Assembly: GCA_051879355.1 (NCBI GenBank)
Contig: JBJELU010000017.1
Span: 4,893 to 68,892 of the forward strand
Length of the DNA stretch: 64,000 bases
Origin: Oliverpabstia sp051879355
GTDB lineage: Bacteria > Bacillota > Clostridia > Lachnospirales > Lachnospiraceae
Direction: 5' to 3'
The position numbers were made by a program, and so were the translations under genes. Of the stretch, positions 24,578 to 33,835 are shown piece after piece (the first letter of the stretch is position 1; each line of letters begins with the position of its first letter). The notes under the pieces were generated by a model. It was not told the origin of the DNA. It saw nothing but the letters and a program-made list of their open reading frames with translations, and did not search any database.

Positions 24578-25163
24578 ACATCTGCATCCTTTGTTTTATT
24601 TGTTCTTTCGTATCTTCGAAATCACCGCTGTTATCTATCTCGAAGTCACATTGTTCGCTGAACTCATCCTCACTGAGCTGGTTGGCAAAGATACTCCGAA
24701 TCTTCTCTTTCGAGTATCCTCTGTTTTTCATCAGCCGCTCTGTGCGGGTTTCTTCATCCGCATAAATATACCACAGTTCATCGCAGATTGCATTATATTT
24801 ATCTTCAACCAGCAATGCAGATTCCACAATAAATATATCTGTATCCAGTTCTCTTTCTCTTTCAATGGCTTTCTGAATGTAACGCTTCACTGCCGGATGA
24901 ACGATGGCATTCAGTTTTTCCAGCAGTTCCTTGTCCCCGAAAACCAGATCCGCTATTTTAGCTCTGTCCAGAGTACCGTCTTCCTGCAGGATGCCCGGAC
25001 CAAACAGTTCTACAATCGGAGCAAAACAGGATTTTCCGGGTCTCATAACCAGATATCCCACCTCATCGGTTTCCACCACGGCTGCATCCCAGTTATCTGC
25101 AATATACGTTAATATTTCACTTTTTCCGGCTCCCACGCCGCCGGTTACACCAATAACCTTCAT
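24564..25163 (-). CDS. coaE: Dephospho-CoA kinase
   Basis: A 199-aa P-loop kinase catalysing the last step of coenzyme A synthesis. Walker A is GVTGGVGAGKSEI at the N-terminus, the DExD-type ETDEVGY lies near residue 33, and the lid arginines are near 135-145. GGGGAGG precedes the ATG at 25163. It is placed 40 bp after polA, a common Clostridia/Bacilli order. Confidence 0.94.
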   Translation of the reverse strand: MKVIGVTGGVGAGKSEILTYIADNWDAAVVETDEVGYLVMRPGKSCFAPIVELFGPGILQEDGTLDRAKIADLVFGDKELLEKLNAIVHPAVKRYIQKAIERERELDTDIFIVESALLVEDKYNAICDELWYIYADEETRTERLMKNRGYSKEKIRSIFANQLSEDEFSEQCDFEIDNSGDFEDTKEQIKQRMQMYETV

Positions 25164-25203
25164 CTTCAGTACCTCCCCTGTTCTGTTTTCCGGTATTCCC
25201 GGA

Positions 25204-27834
25204 TTATTTTGCTTCATACCAGCTTTCACCGGTATGCATGTCTACTTCCAGGGGTACGGCCAGCTCTGCCGCCTGCCGCATCTCTCTCTTCAGTATCTGC
25301 GATACTGTATCCAGTTCCTCCCTGGCAGTCTCTATCAACAATTCGTCATGCACCTGCAGCAGCAGCCTGGATCTGAGATTAGCCTGCCGCAGGGCACGAT
25401 TCACACGTATCATGGCAATTTTTATAATATCCGCCGCAGTTCCCTGAATCGGCGAATTCATGGCAACCCGTTCTCCAAAAGACCTCTGCATAAAATTACT
25501 GGACTGCAGTTCCGGAACCGGACGTCTTCTGCCGAACATGGTGGTGATGTATCCGTCTTTTTTCGCTTTCTCCACTTCCCCATCCAGATAAGTTTTGATT
25601 TTCGGGTAAGTGGCAAAATACTGTTCAATATACTGGGCAGCCTCTTTTCTGGTAATACTGAGGTCCTGGCTCAGGCCAAAGGAACTGATACCGTACACAA
25701 TTCCAAAATTTACCGCCTTGGCATTTCTTCTTTGCAGAGGGGTCACCTCATCAAAGGGAACGTGAAATACCTGAGAGGCCGTCATTCTGTGAATGTCCTG
25801 TGCTTCCCGGTATGCCTGGATCAGCATCTCATCGCCGGACAGGTGTGCCAGAACACGAAGCTCAATCTGTGAATAATCCGCATCCAGAAATACAAATCCC
25901 GGCTTGGGCACAAATACTTTTCGAATCATCCGTCCCAGTTCCATCCGTACCGGAATGTTCTGCAGATTCGGCTCGGTGCTGCTGATTCTCCCGGTAGCTG
26001 TAATCGTCTGGTTGAAAGTGGAGCGGATTCTTCCGTCCCCATCGATATAGGCCGCCAGCCCGTCTGCATAGGTGGACTTCAGCTTGGTCAGCTGGCGGTA
26101 TTCCAGAATGTCTGCCACAAAGGGATATTCCGGTGCCAGTTTATCCAGCACATCTGCCGCTGTGGAATAGCCGGTTTTCGTCTTCTTACCGCCGGGCATT
26201 CCCATCTTTTCAAACAGAATCACTCCCAGCTGCTTCGGAGAATTGATGTTGAAATTCTCACCGGCCTGTTCATAAATCTTCTGTTCCAGCTCCTGAATCC
26301 GCACCTGCAGCATTTCGCCGTAAACTTTCAGCTCTTCTGCCTGTACCAGAATTCCCTCTTTTTCCATATCATCCAGCGTAAATGCCAGAGGGATTTCCAC
26401 ATTTTCAAAAAGGTCCAGCATTCCCGCAGTGCGCAGCGCATTTTTCACAGGTTCCTGTGCTGCCCGGCACACATAGGCCTGATAACCGGCAAATGCCGCA
26501 CACTGTTCTTCTGTCGCTTTGGAAATATCCATCTTTTTGGATGTCTGGAAGATTTCCTCCGGAGACGGCAGCGGCTGTTCCAGATATTCCTTGGCCGCAT
26601 CGTCATACGTATAGGAATTTTTCAGAGGATTCAGAAGATAACAGCCGATTCCCAGATCAAAGATTCCCTTTCTCTCTTCGATTGCTATCTTCTTCCGAAA
26701 AGCCTTCAGATCCGGCGTTCCCACCTCATGACCTGCGGCAAACAGCTTTTCTGCCTGGTTCAGAAGATAACCTTCCGTCATAAACCCTTCTGCGGGAAAA
26801 TAGTAAACATCATCTGCTCCACAGTCGAGTCCGATTCCCAGAATTTCTCCGGATCCCTGTATAAATGCGATTCCGGTTCTTTCGGCTGCCCGGGCTTTCT
26901 CCCAGATACTTTCAGCCTCTCCCAGATCATGCACAAGATAAACCTTTGGTGCTTCTGCATTTTCCTTCTGTTCAAAGCGTGACAGAAAATTCTTAAAATC
27001 CAGCCGTTTAAACCATTCATAGGCTTCCGGCGTATACAATTCACTGAGTTTCGCTTCATTCCAGTCAAAAGTAATGGGGCTGTCCGTGTTGATCGTAGCC
27101 AGCTGCTTGCTGAGAACAGCCAGGTCATAGTGATCTCTCAGTGACTCTTTTGCCTTGTTGGGTTTGATTTCTTCCAGATGTTCATGGGCATTTTCTATGC
27201 TTCCGTAAGCAGCAATAATTTTAGCTGCCGTCTTTTCTCCCACACCGGGGATTCCCGGAATATTATCCGCTGTATCGCCCATCAGGGCTTTTAATTCAAT
27301 AATCTGAGACGGCGTTACCCGATAAGTCTCCACCACCTGCTGTGTGTGATAATCCTCAATGATGGTTTTTCCGCCTTTTGTTTTTGGAATCCGGATCAGA
27401 ATATGATCCGTTGCCAGCTGCAGAAGATCCCGGTCACCGGAAACAATGGTCACTTCCATTCCCTGCTGTTCACTTTTTTTCGCTATCGTTCCCAGAAGAT
27501 CATCCGCCTCATAGCCTTCCTGGGAAATAATGCGCACTCCCATGGCCTGCAGAACTTCCCTGATCACCGGAACCTGCTGACGCAGCTCCTCCGGCATGGG
27601 TTTTCTTGTTCCTTTATAAGCCTCAAACATTTTATGACGGAACGTAGGTGCATGAAGGTCAAAAGCCACCGTCAGATACTGGGGCTTTTCCTCCTCCAGT
27701 ATTTTCGTCATAATATTTAAAAAACCGTACACAGCATTGGTGTGCAGCCCTTCTGAATTGGTCAGATCGGGAAGCCCGTAAAAAGCTCTGTTCAAAATAC
27801 TGTGTCCGTCAATTAATACTATTTTTTCACTCAT
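25204..27834 (-). CDS. polA: DNA polymerase I
   Basis: An ~876-aa family A polymerase: 5'-nuclease domain at residues 1-290 (LIDGHSILNRAF, GDRDLLQL), a central exonuclease-like domain, and a polymerase domain with motif A DADYSQIELRVLAHLSGD, motif B RRNAKAVNFGIVYG and motif C QVHDELLIE. The proofreading site is lost: the usual DxE motif is replaced by GIAFIQGSG, so no 3'-5' activity is expected. The ATG at 27834 is chosen for the GAAAGG site; an ATG six codons earlier abuts the upstream stop. Confidence 0.96.
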   Translation of the reverse strand: MSEKIVLIDGHSILNRAFYGLPDLTNSEGLHTNAVYGFLNIMTKILEEEKPQYLTVAFDLHAPTFRHKMFEAYKGTRKPMPEELRQQVPVIREVLQAMGVRIISQEGYEADDLLGTIAKKSEQQGMEVTIVSGDRDLLQLATDHILIRIPKTKGGKTIIEDYHTQQVVETYRVTPSQIIELKALMGDTADNIPGIPGVGEKTAAKIIAAYGSIENAHEHLEEIKPNKAKESLRDHYDLAVLSKQLATINTDSPITFDWNEAKLSELYTPEAYEWFKRLDFKNFLSRFEQKENAEAPKVYLVHDLGEAESIWEKARAAERTGIAFIQGSGEILGIGLDCGADDVYYFPAEGFMTEGYLLNQAEKLFAAGHEVGTPDLKAFRKKIAIEERKGIFDLGIGCYLLNPLKNSYTYDDAAKEYLEQPLPSPEEIFQTSKKMDISKATEEQCAAFAGYQAYVCRAAQEPVKNALRTAGMLDLFENVEIPLAFTLDDMEKEGILVQAEELKVYGEMLQVRIQELEQKIYEQAGENFNINSPKQLGVILFEKMGMPGGKKTKTGYSTAADVLDKLAPEYPFVADILEYRQLTKLKSTYADGLAAYIDGDGRIRSTFNQTITATGRISSTEPNLQNIPVRMELGRMIRKVFVPKPGFVFLDADYSQIELRVLAHLSGDEMLIQAYREAQDIHRMTASQVFHVPFDEVTPLQRRNAKAVNFGIVYGISSFGLSQDLSITRKEAAQYIEQYFATYPKIKTYLDGEVEKAKKDGYITTMFGRRRPVPELQSSNFMQRSFGERVAMNSPIQGTAADIIKIAMIRVNRALRQANLRSRLLLQVHDELLIETAREELDTVSQILKREMRQAAELAVPLEVDMHTGESWYEAK

Positions 27835-27852
27835 ACATAATCCTTTCGCCAT

Positions 27853-28203
27853 TTAGAAGAGATTTGGCAGTTCTATGCGGCCGAAATAATACATAAAAGA
27901 AAGTGCAATGCCAATCCCGGCCACAAGACAGAAAAAGAATATTGTCTTTGTCAGCAGCTGCTTTCTTCTGATATACTTTTCTTTTTCTCTCAGATTCTCT
28001 TTCAACATTCTGGGAATATTGTAGGAGCCCATATTTTCATTTTCCAGATATTTGGTTCCCACGCTGATGGTATAATATGTTTCCAGCTCATCGTAACACT
28101 CCGGACACTCCCGGATGTGTTCCAGAAACTCTTCTGTTTCTTTGCAGGACAAACTGTCATTAATATAGGCATCGATTTTCAATAACGCTTCTTCACACTT
28201 CAT
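27853..28203 (-). CDS. Membrane protein with zinc-finger (zf-HC2) anti-sigma-like domain
   Basis: A 116-aa protein with HIRECPEC (H-x3-C-x2-C) near residue 29, the zinc-binding pattern of anti-sigma factors such as RsiW, and one membrane segment near 88-108. No sigma factor gene is adjacent, so a partner cannot be named. It is co-oriented with polA, with one base between stop and the next ATG. Confidence 0.75.
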   Translation of the reverse strand: MKCEEALLKIDAYINDSLSCKETEEFLEHIRECPECYDELETYYTISVGTKYLENENMGSYNIPRMLKENLREKEKYIRRKQLLTKTIFFFCLVAGIGIALSFMYYFGRIELPNLF

Positions 28204-28223
28204 GGCACTACCTTCTGTATGGA

Positions 28224-29354
28224 TTACCAGATCGGATGATCCAGTTCCTGCTGTACTCTCTTCAGATGCTCACGGATTGAAATTTTCTGTGGACACTGTT
28301 CCTCACAGGCACCGCACTCCGCACAATTCTGTGGTTTTGCATCTTCACCCAGTTCATTTTCCCAACGATTTTTCACAAATTTATAATTCTGATAAATATG
28401 ATAATCATTCCAGATACGGAAGCTTCCCGGAATATTAACGCCTGCCGGGCACGGCATACAGTATCTGCAGCCGGTACATCCGTTCTGTACACGACCTTTC
28501 AATGTCTTCACTACCTGTTCCACTGTCTTTTCTTCTTCCTCAGACAGAGGTTTAAAATTATTGAAAGTGGACAGATTGTCTTTCACCTGTTCCGGAGTAC
28601 TCATTCCACTGAGAACCACTTTTACATTCGGATGGGAAGCAACCCAGCGAACGGCCCAGGAAGCAACACTATTGTCCGGTGCCGCTTTCTTAAACATTTC
28701 CGTGATATCATCGGAAAATCCTGCCAGCAGACCACCCCTTACCGGCTCCATGATTACCATCGGAATTCCTTTTTCTTCTGCCAGGCGATATCCTCTGTCG
28801 CCTGCCTGTACATCCGTATCCATGTAATTATACTGAATCTGACAGAAATCCCAGTCATGGTAGTTAATAATCTCTTCAAATACTTCATAATCATCATGGA
28901 AAGAAAATCCCAGATAACGAATCTTACCCTCTTTACGGAGTTCTTCACACATCTCCACGATTTTCATTTCCTTAACTTTCTCAAAACGTTCCTTATCCAG
29001 CGCATGAATCAGATAAAAATCCACATAATCCTTATCCAGACGCTTTAACTGGTCGTCAAAAATCTGCCTTGCATGCTCCGGACTCTCCACCAGCCAGATG
29101 GGCAGCTTGGTGGCCAGGAAATACGAAGAACGATCATATTTATTCAGAACTCTTCCCAGGAAAGGTTCACTGTCACCACCGTGATAAGGGAATGCAGTAT
29201 CATAATAAGTAACCCCCTGAGCCATCGCCTCATCCAGCATCTTCTCAGCAGTCACCTCGTCAATCTTACCATCCTCCAGAGTAGGGAAACGCATACAGCC
29301 AAAACCAAGCAGGGAAGGTTCTATACCAAGTTTTACCATTTTTCTTTTTTCCAT
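28224..29354 (-). CDS. Aldo/keto reductase with C-terminal 4Fe-4S domain
   Basis: A 376-aa protein. The AKR barrel occupies residues 1-280 (LGFGCMRFP; YYDTAFPYH; catalytic lysine in FLATKLP; LIHALD). A ferredoxin-like tail has CTGCRYCMPCP and CAECGACEEQCP, enough for two clusters. This subclass is widespread in anaerobes; the substrate is unknown. GGAGG lies eight bases before the ATG at 29354. Confidence 0.9.
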   Translation of the reverse strand: MEKRKMVKLGIEPSLLGFGCMRFPTLEDGKIDEVTAEKMLDEAMAQGVTYYDTAFPYHGGDSEPFLGRVLNKYDRSSYFLATKLPIWLVESPEHARQIFDDQLKRLDKDYVDFYLIHALDKERFEKVKEMKIVEMCEELRKEGKIRYLGFSFHDDYEVFEEIINYHDWDFCQIQYNYMDTDVQAGDRGYRLAEEKGIPMVIMEPVRGGLLAGFSDDITEMFKKAAPDNSVASWAVRWVASHPNVKVVLSGMSTPEQVKDNLSTFNNFKPLSEEEEKTVEQVVKTLKGRVQNGCTGCRYCMPCPAGVNIPGSFRIWNDYHIYQNYKFVKNRWENELGEDAKPQNCAECGACEEQCPQKISIREHLKRVQQELDHPIW

Positions 29355-29415
29355 AACTAAATCCTCCATAAAAATAATTTTGGTTTGATTGAGAAAGTAC
29401 GGAGAATCTCTGCCG

Positions 29416-29444
29416 CTTTTCAGAAGCAGGCCGTTCCTCCTCAA
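29416..29444 (-). repeat. Half copy of the structured repeat
   Basis: CTTTTCAGAAGCAGGCCG and the following TCCTCCTCA match the inner part of one arm of copies 1 and 2 in reverse orientation. The other arm is missing. It lies just after the MATE gene stop, the same context as the full copies. Confidence 0.6.
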
Positions 29445-29451
29445 CCAACCA

Positions 29452-30795
29452 CTAATTTGCAGTTCGCCGCATCATCCAGAAGTAGCTTACCCCAAGCAGT
29501 ACGGCCGCCCCTGTCCATGCACTGATTTCTGCATAGAATATTCCATTTTGTCCCATCCACCGGGGCAGGAGCAGGGCTGCTCCGATTCTCATCATAAATT
29601 CTACGATTCCGCTGGCCAGGGGGATTACGGTGTTGCCAAGTCCCTGGATGGCGGAGCGGTATACATAGAGCAGATACAGGACCCACAGACAGGCGGACAT
29701 AATGAACAGGTATTTGTAGGCAATGTTCAATACCTGTGTAACCTGTTCGGGCTCTCCGGATACAAAAAGGGAAAGGATGCTCCGACCTGCAATCACCATA
29801 ACAACTCCCACCACCAGCGAGGTAATCACTGCCATGACAGTTCCGCTGGTAATGCCCTTTTTGATTCTCCTGATTTCCCCGGCTCCCAGGTTCTGCCCCA
29901 CATAGGTGGTAATGGCATAGCCATAAGATATGGCTGCCAGTTCCAGAAGACCGTAGAGTTTGTTGGTTGCGGTAAATCCTGCCACAAAGAGGAAACCAAA
30001 ACCATTGACCACGTACTGAACTACCAGCCCGCCGATGGAAATAATCATGTTCTGCACTGCGATCGGTGCTCCCAGCTGAAGCAGTCTGGCGATCAGCCCT
30101 GCATCGGGACTGAAATCGTTCTTTGTCAGTGATAAGATATCCAGTTTTCTTAAAACGCCAAAACAATATACTGCAGAAAAGCCCTGTGCAATCACAGTGG
30201 CCACTGCCGCACCGGCAATTCCCCATCCCAGTACTGCCACAAACAACAGATCCAGACATATATTGATCAATGCCGCCACGATCATTGCGGTCAGGGGAGA
30301 CCGACTGTTCCCCATGGCACGCAGAACTGCTGCCAGAATATTGTAAGCAGCAATAACCGGAATGCCGCAAAATACAATCCGCAGATACATCATTGACATA
30401 TCAATGATGTCTGCCGGAGTATTTAAAAACAGCATGACACGGTGAACCACAAGCTGGCTTACCGCCAGAACCACCACTGCCAGAATTCCCGTCAGCTCAT
30501 AACTGAGTGCCACGGCTTTTCTGAGTTTTTCCAGATTATCAGCGCCATAGTACTGCGATACCAGAATGGAAAATCCCTGTGTCATACCGGAAGCCAGCCC
30601 CAGAACCAGCCATACCAGCCAGTCTGCCGCACCCAGTGCCGCCAGGGCTTCCACACCTACAATCTGCCCTACCACCATGGTATCGACCATCGTATATAAT
30701 TGTTGAAAGATATTACCTAACATCAGCGGCACAGCAAATGCCATAATCAGCTTTCCGGGAGAACCGCTGGTCATATTCTTTACTTTTGATGCCAT
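29452..30795 (-). CDS. MATE-family efflux transporter
   Basis: A 447-aa polytopic membrane protein with twelve predicted helices, including QQLYTMVDTMVVGQIVG in helix 1 and the matching CGIPVIAAYNILAAVLRAMG, typical of MatE domains. It probably extrudes cationic drugs or metabolites with Na+ or H+. A second paralogue lies at 51906. It is co-oriented behind glpK (15-bp gap). Confidence 0.92.
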   Translation of the reverse strand: MASKVKNMTSGSPGKLIMAFAVPLMLGNIFQQLYTMVDTMVVGQIVGVEALAALGAADWLVWLVLGLASGMTQGFSILVSQYYGADNLEKLRKAVALSYELTGILAVVVLAVSQLVVHRVMLFLNTPADIIDMSMMYLRIVFCGIPVIAAYNILAAVLRAMGNSRSPLTAMIVAALINICLDLLFVAVLGWGIAGAAVATVIAQGFSAVYCFGVLRKLDILSLTKNDFSPDAGLIARLLQLGAPIAVQNMIISIGGLVVQYVVNGFGFLFVAGFTATNKLYGLLELAAISYGYAITTYVGQNLGAGEIRRIKKGITSGTVMAVITSLVVGVVMVIAGRSILSLFVSGEPEQVTQVLNIAYKYLFIMSACLWVLYLLYVYRSAIQGLGNTVIPLASGIVEFMMRIGAALLLPRWMGQNGIFYAEISAWTGAAVLLGVSYFWMMRRTAN

Positions 30796-30810
30796 CACAA
30801 TATCCTGCCT

Positions 30811-32310
30811 TTATTTTTCTTCTTTCGCCCAGCCAAAGGCGTATCTGACCGCTTTGTGCCAGCCTTTTATTTTTTCTTTCTGTTCTTCCTCTGTCATCTT
30901 CGGTTCAAAGATACGGTCAATGGACGAGTTCTTGATCACAGCCTCCTTGTTAGGCCAGTAGCCCACTGCCAGGCCTGCCAGATAAGCAGCTCCCATGGCC
31001 GTCGTCTCCACACAGGCAGGGCGTTTCACCTCGGTCTGAATCGTATCTGCCTGCGCCTGCATCAGAAAATCATTGGCACTGGCTCCACCGTCAACGTTCA
31101 GGGATGTGAGTTTGATTCCTGAATCGGCCTCCATGGCCCGGATTACATCATAGACCTGATATGCGATGGATTCCAGCGTTGCCCGGATAATATGGTATTT
31201 ATTTACCCCACGGGTCAGACCTACAATCGTTCCGCGGGCATACTGATCCCAGTAAGGAGCTCCCAGTCCCGTAAACGCAGGAACTACGTAACAGCCGTTG
31301 GTATCTTTCACCTTGCTGGCCATCCAATGAGAATCCGGTGCAGAATCAATCAGCCGCATCTCATCCCGCAGCCACTGAATGGCCGCACCGGCCATAAAAA
31401 TGGAACCCTCCAGTGCATAATTCACCTTGCCGTCAATTCCCCAGGCAATGGTCGTCACCAGCCCGTTCTGAGAAAACACCGGTTTCTCTCCTGTATTCAT
31501 CAGCAGAAAACATCCTGTTCCGTATGTATTCTTCGCCTCACCCGGCTGAAAGCAGGTCTGTCCAAATAATGCCGACTGCTGATCACCGGCTGCTCCTCCG
31601 ATGGGAATCGCTCCGCCTAAAAATGAAGGATCGGCATAACCATACACGCAGCTGGAAGGCATCGGCTTGGGAAGCATACACCGTGGAATATTCAGTTCTT
31701 TCAGAATATCATCATCCCAGTCCAGGGTATTAATATTAAAAAGCAGTGTACGGGACGCATTGGAATAATCGGTTACATGTACCGCACCCTTTGTCAATTT
31801 CCAGATCAGCCAGGTCTCAACCGTTCCAAAAAGCAAGTCTCCATTTTCCGCCCGCTCTCTGGCACCCTCCACATGATCCAGTATCCATTTTACCTTTGTA
31901 CCAGCAAAATACGCATCGATAATCAGCCCCGTTTTCTTCCGGAACACTTCCGTCAGCCCTTTTTCTTTCAATGTGTCACAGTATTCAGAAGTCCTGCGGC
32001 ACTGCCATACAATTGCATGATACACCGGTTCACCCGTATACTTGTCCCAGACAATCGCCGTCTCTCTCTGATTGGTAATTCCGATAGCAGCGATATCCTC
32101 TGCCGCTGCTCCAATCTTGGACATAGCCTCCACTGCCACTCCCAGCTGTGTAGACCAGATTTCATTGGCATCATGCTCCACCCAGCCCGGTTTTGGAAAA
32201 TGCTGGGTAAACTCCTTCTGTGCAACACTGCACATTTCTCCCTTTTCATTAAACAGGATGCAGCGGTTGCTGGTTGTCCCTGCATCCAGTGCCATTACAT
32301 ACTTTGCCAT
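30811..32310 (-). CDS. glpK: Glycerol kinase
   Basis: A 499-aa FGGY kinase phosphorylating glycerol to glycerol-3-phosphate: LDAGTTSNRCILF at the N-terminus, the GlpK-typical RETAIVWDK and KVKWILDHV, GGAAGDQQSALFGQ and GGASANDFLMQ. It has full family length. No glpF or glpD is adjacent. The DNA upstream (32311-32428) is AT-rich with no clear operator. Confidence 0.96.
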   Translation of the reverse strand: MAKYVMALDAGTTSNRCILFNEKGEMCSVAQKEFTQHFPKPGWVEHDANEIWSTQLGVAVEAMSKIGAAAEDIAAIGITNQRETAIVWDKYTGEPVYHAIVWQCRRTSEYCDTLKEKGLTEVFRKKTGLIIDAYFAGTKVKWILDHVEGARERAENGDLLFGTVETWLIWKLTKGAVHVTDYSNASRTLLFNINTLDWDDDILKELNIPRCMLPKPMPSSCVYGYADPSFLGGAIPIGGAAGDQQSALFGQTCFQPGEAKNTYGTGCFLLMNTGEKPVFSQNGLVTTIAWGIDGKVNYALEGSIFMAGAAIQWLRDEMRLIDSAPDSHWMASKVKDTNGCYVVPAFTGLGAPYWDQYARGTIVGLTRGVNKYHIIRATLESIAYQVYDVIRAMEADSGIKLTSLNVDGGASANDFLMQAQADTIQTEVKRPACVETTAMGAAYLAGLAVGYWPNKEAVIKNSSIDRIFEPKMTEEEQKEKIKGWHKAVRYAFGWAKEEK

Positions 32311-32428
32311 AAAAGCCCTCCGATATGTACTTTTTTGTAGTTCGTTGTAGAGGTACGGATTACAAAATAGTATTGTTATTTGTTTATTCTATCATGGCTT
32401 ATTGTGCATTACAAGTTCATTTTTGCAC

Positions 32429-32457
32429 TTGCACCATCCTATAAATATAGGTATAAT
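32429..32457 (+). promoter_or_regulatory. Promoter of the kinase-synthetase fusion gene
   Basis: TTGCAC at 32429-32434, a 17-bp spacer, TATAAT at 32452-32457. Confidence 0.75.
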
Positions 32458-32530
32458 ATGGTATCAACAAGTTACTGGTCACGGAATGCACAGTAACATC
32501 AGTAATCAAGTTCGGATAAGGAGTTTTATT

Positions 32531-33763
32531 ATGGCTGTAACTACAACAGAGAAAAATGTTTCAGATACTGACGGACTGGGGGTCCGCGGTCCTCAGAATA
32601 TTGTTCTGATTGGTTTTATGGGAGCAGGAAAGTCATCGGTTGCTCAGCACCTTCATGAACTGTATCAGATGGATGTAGCAGAGATGGATGATATGATTGT
32701 AGAGCGGGAAGGCATGTCAATCCCCGAAATTTTTTCTTCCAAAGGGGAAGCTTATTTTCGTTCACTGGAAACTGCTCTGCTGCAGGAACTTCAGAAAAAG
32801 GATCACATGATTATTTCCTGCGGCGGCGGTACGGCACTTCGTGAAGAAAACGTCCGCATCATGAAGGAGAACGGTCATGTGATTTTACTGACTGCCAGCC
32901 CGGAAACTATTTTCCAGCGTGTGGGGGCCGACCCGAACCGGCCGGTACTCAATGGCAGAAGAAGTCCTGAGGGTATCCGACAATTGATGGAGGAACGACG
33001 CCCCCGTTATGAGGCTGCCGCCGATGTGGTGATCGACACCGATGGTAAATCTACAGCACAGATCTGCCAGGAAGTCATCCACGGGCTGTTAGGAAAGTCC
33101 CACTGGCTGAACACCATCAATCCTGAGATTTTCATACAGAACAACCAGACTTTTGATAATCTGATGATGATGTATCGGTGTGCGATCCGGGAGATTCGCA
33201 CCAAACTGGAGATTCTGGATGATGAATTTTCCAACAAATACAATCGTAATCCCATTTCCTTCATCAAAACCAGAGTGAAATCACCGATGAGTATTTATCA
33301 GAAGCTTTTGAAAATGGGTTATGATTTCACAGAGGAAAATATTCGTGAAAAACTGCATGATGTGGCTGGTATCCGTGTCATCTGTCCTTTTATTGATGAT
33401 ATTTATATGATTGCCCGGCTGCTTTCCAATCAGGATGATATTCAGGTACTTCAGATCAAAGACTATATTAAGTCTCCCAAAGAAAACGGATACCGCAGCT
33501 ACCATATGATCGTGGGAATTCCAGTATTTTTTTCCAGTGGAAAAACCATGATGACGGCCGAGATTCAGATTCGTACCATCGGCATGGACTTCTGGGCAAG
33601 CCTGGAACACCAGCTTCGCTATAAAAAGAATCTGGACAAAATTGAAGGATATGAACAGATCAGCGAAGAACTCCAGAAATGTTCTCACGCCATTATCGAG
33701 ACCGATAACCATATGCAGGTGATTAAAGATATGATTGGGGATTTCTGTAATATTGAGCAGTAG
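32531..33763 (+). CDS. Shikimate kinase fused to a small alarmone ((p)ppGpp) synthetase
   Basis: A 410-aa two-domain protein. Residues 22-185 are a full shikimate kinase: P-loop GFMGAGKS (28-35), EMDDMIVE (51-58), GEAYFRSLE, CGGGT (97-101), lid RPVLNGRR and RRPRYEAAADVVIDT. Residues 205-400 are a RelQ/YjbM-like (p)ppGpp synthetase: KTRVKSPMSIYQKL, the catalytic Asp in DVAGIRVICPF (D277), the G-loop KDYIKSPKENGYRSYH (310-325), and E344 in EIQIRTIGMDFWASLEH. All key residues of both parts are present and no frameshift separates them. The start follows AAGGAG. It has its own promoter, and no aromatic-pathway gene is nearby. Confidence 0.9.
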   Translation: MAVTTTEKNVSDTDGLGVRGPQNIVLIGFMGAGKSSVAQHLHELYQMDVAEMDDMIVEREGMSIPEIFSSKGEAYFRSLETALLQELQKKDHMIISCGGGTALREENVRIMKENGHVILLTASPETIFQRVGADPNRPVLNGRRSPEGIRQLMEERRPRYEAAADVVIDTDGKSTAQICQEVIHGLLGKSHWLNTINPEIFIQNNQTFDNLMMMYRCAIREIRTKLEILDDEFSNKYNRNPISFIKTRVKSPMSIYQKLLKMGYDFTEENIREKLHDVAGIRVICPFIDDIYMIARLLSNQDDIQVLQIKDYIKSPKENGYRSYHMIVGIPVFFSSGKTMMTAEIQIRTIGMDFWASLEHQLRYKKNLDKIEGYEQISEELQKCSHAIIETDNHMQVIKDMIGDFCNIEQ

Positions 33764-33768
33764 ATTCA

Positions 33769-33835
33769 AGGGGTGACAGGGGGACGGGTTCGGGGTCACT
33801 CTTTGTGACCCCGAACCCGTCCCCCAGTCACCCCT
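33769..33835. repeat. Large REP-like palindrome between convergent genes
   Basis: A 31-bp stem with one mismatch (33769-33799/33805-33835) and a 5-nt loop. The inner GACGGGT/ACCCGTC and outer GTGAC/GTCAC blocks recur in the element at 12261-12320. It begins just after the fusion gene and ends at the recJ stop, so it can act as a bidirectional terminator. Confidence 0.85.
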
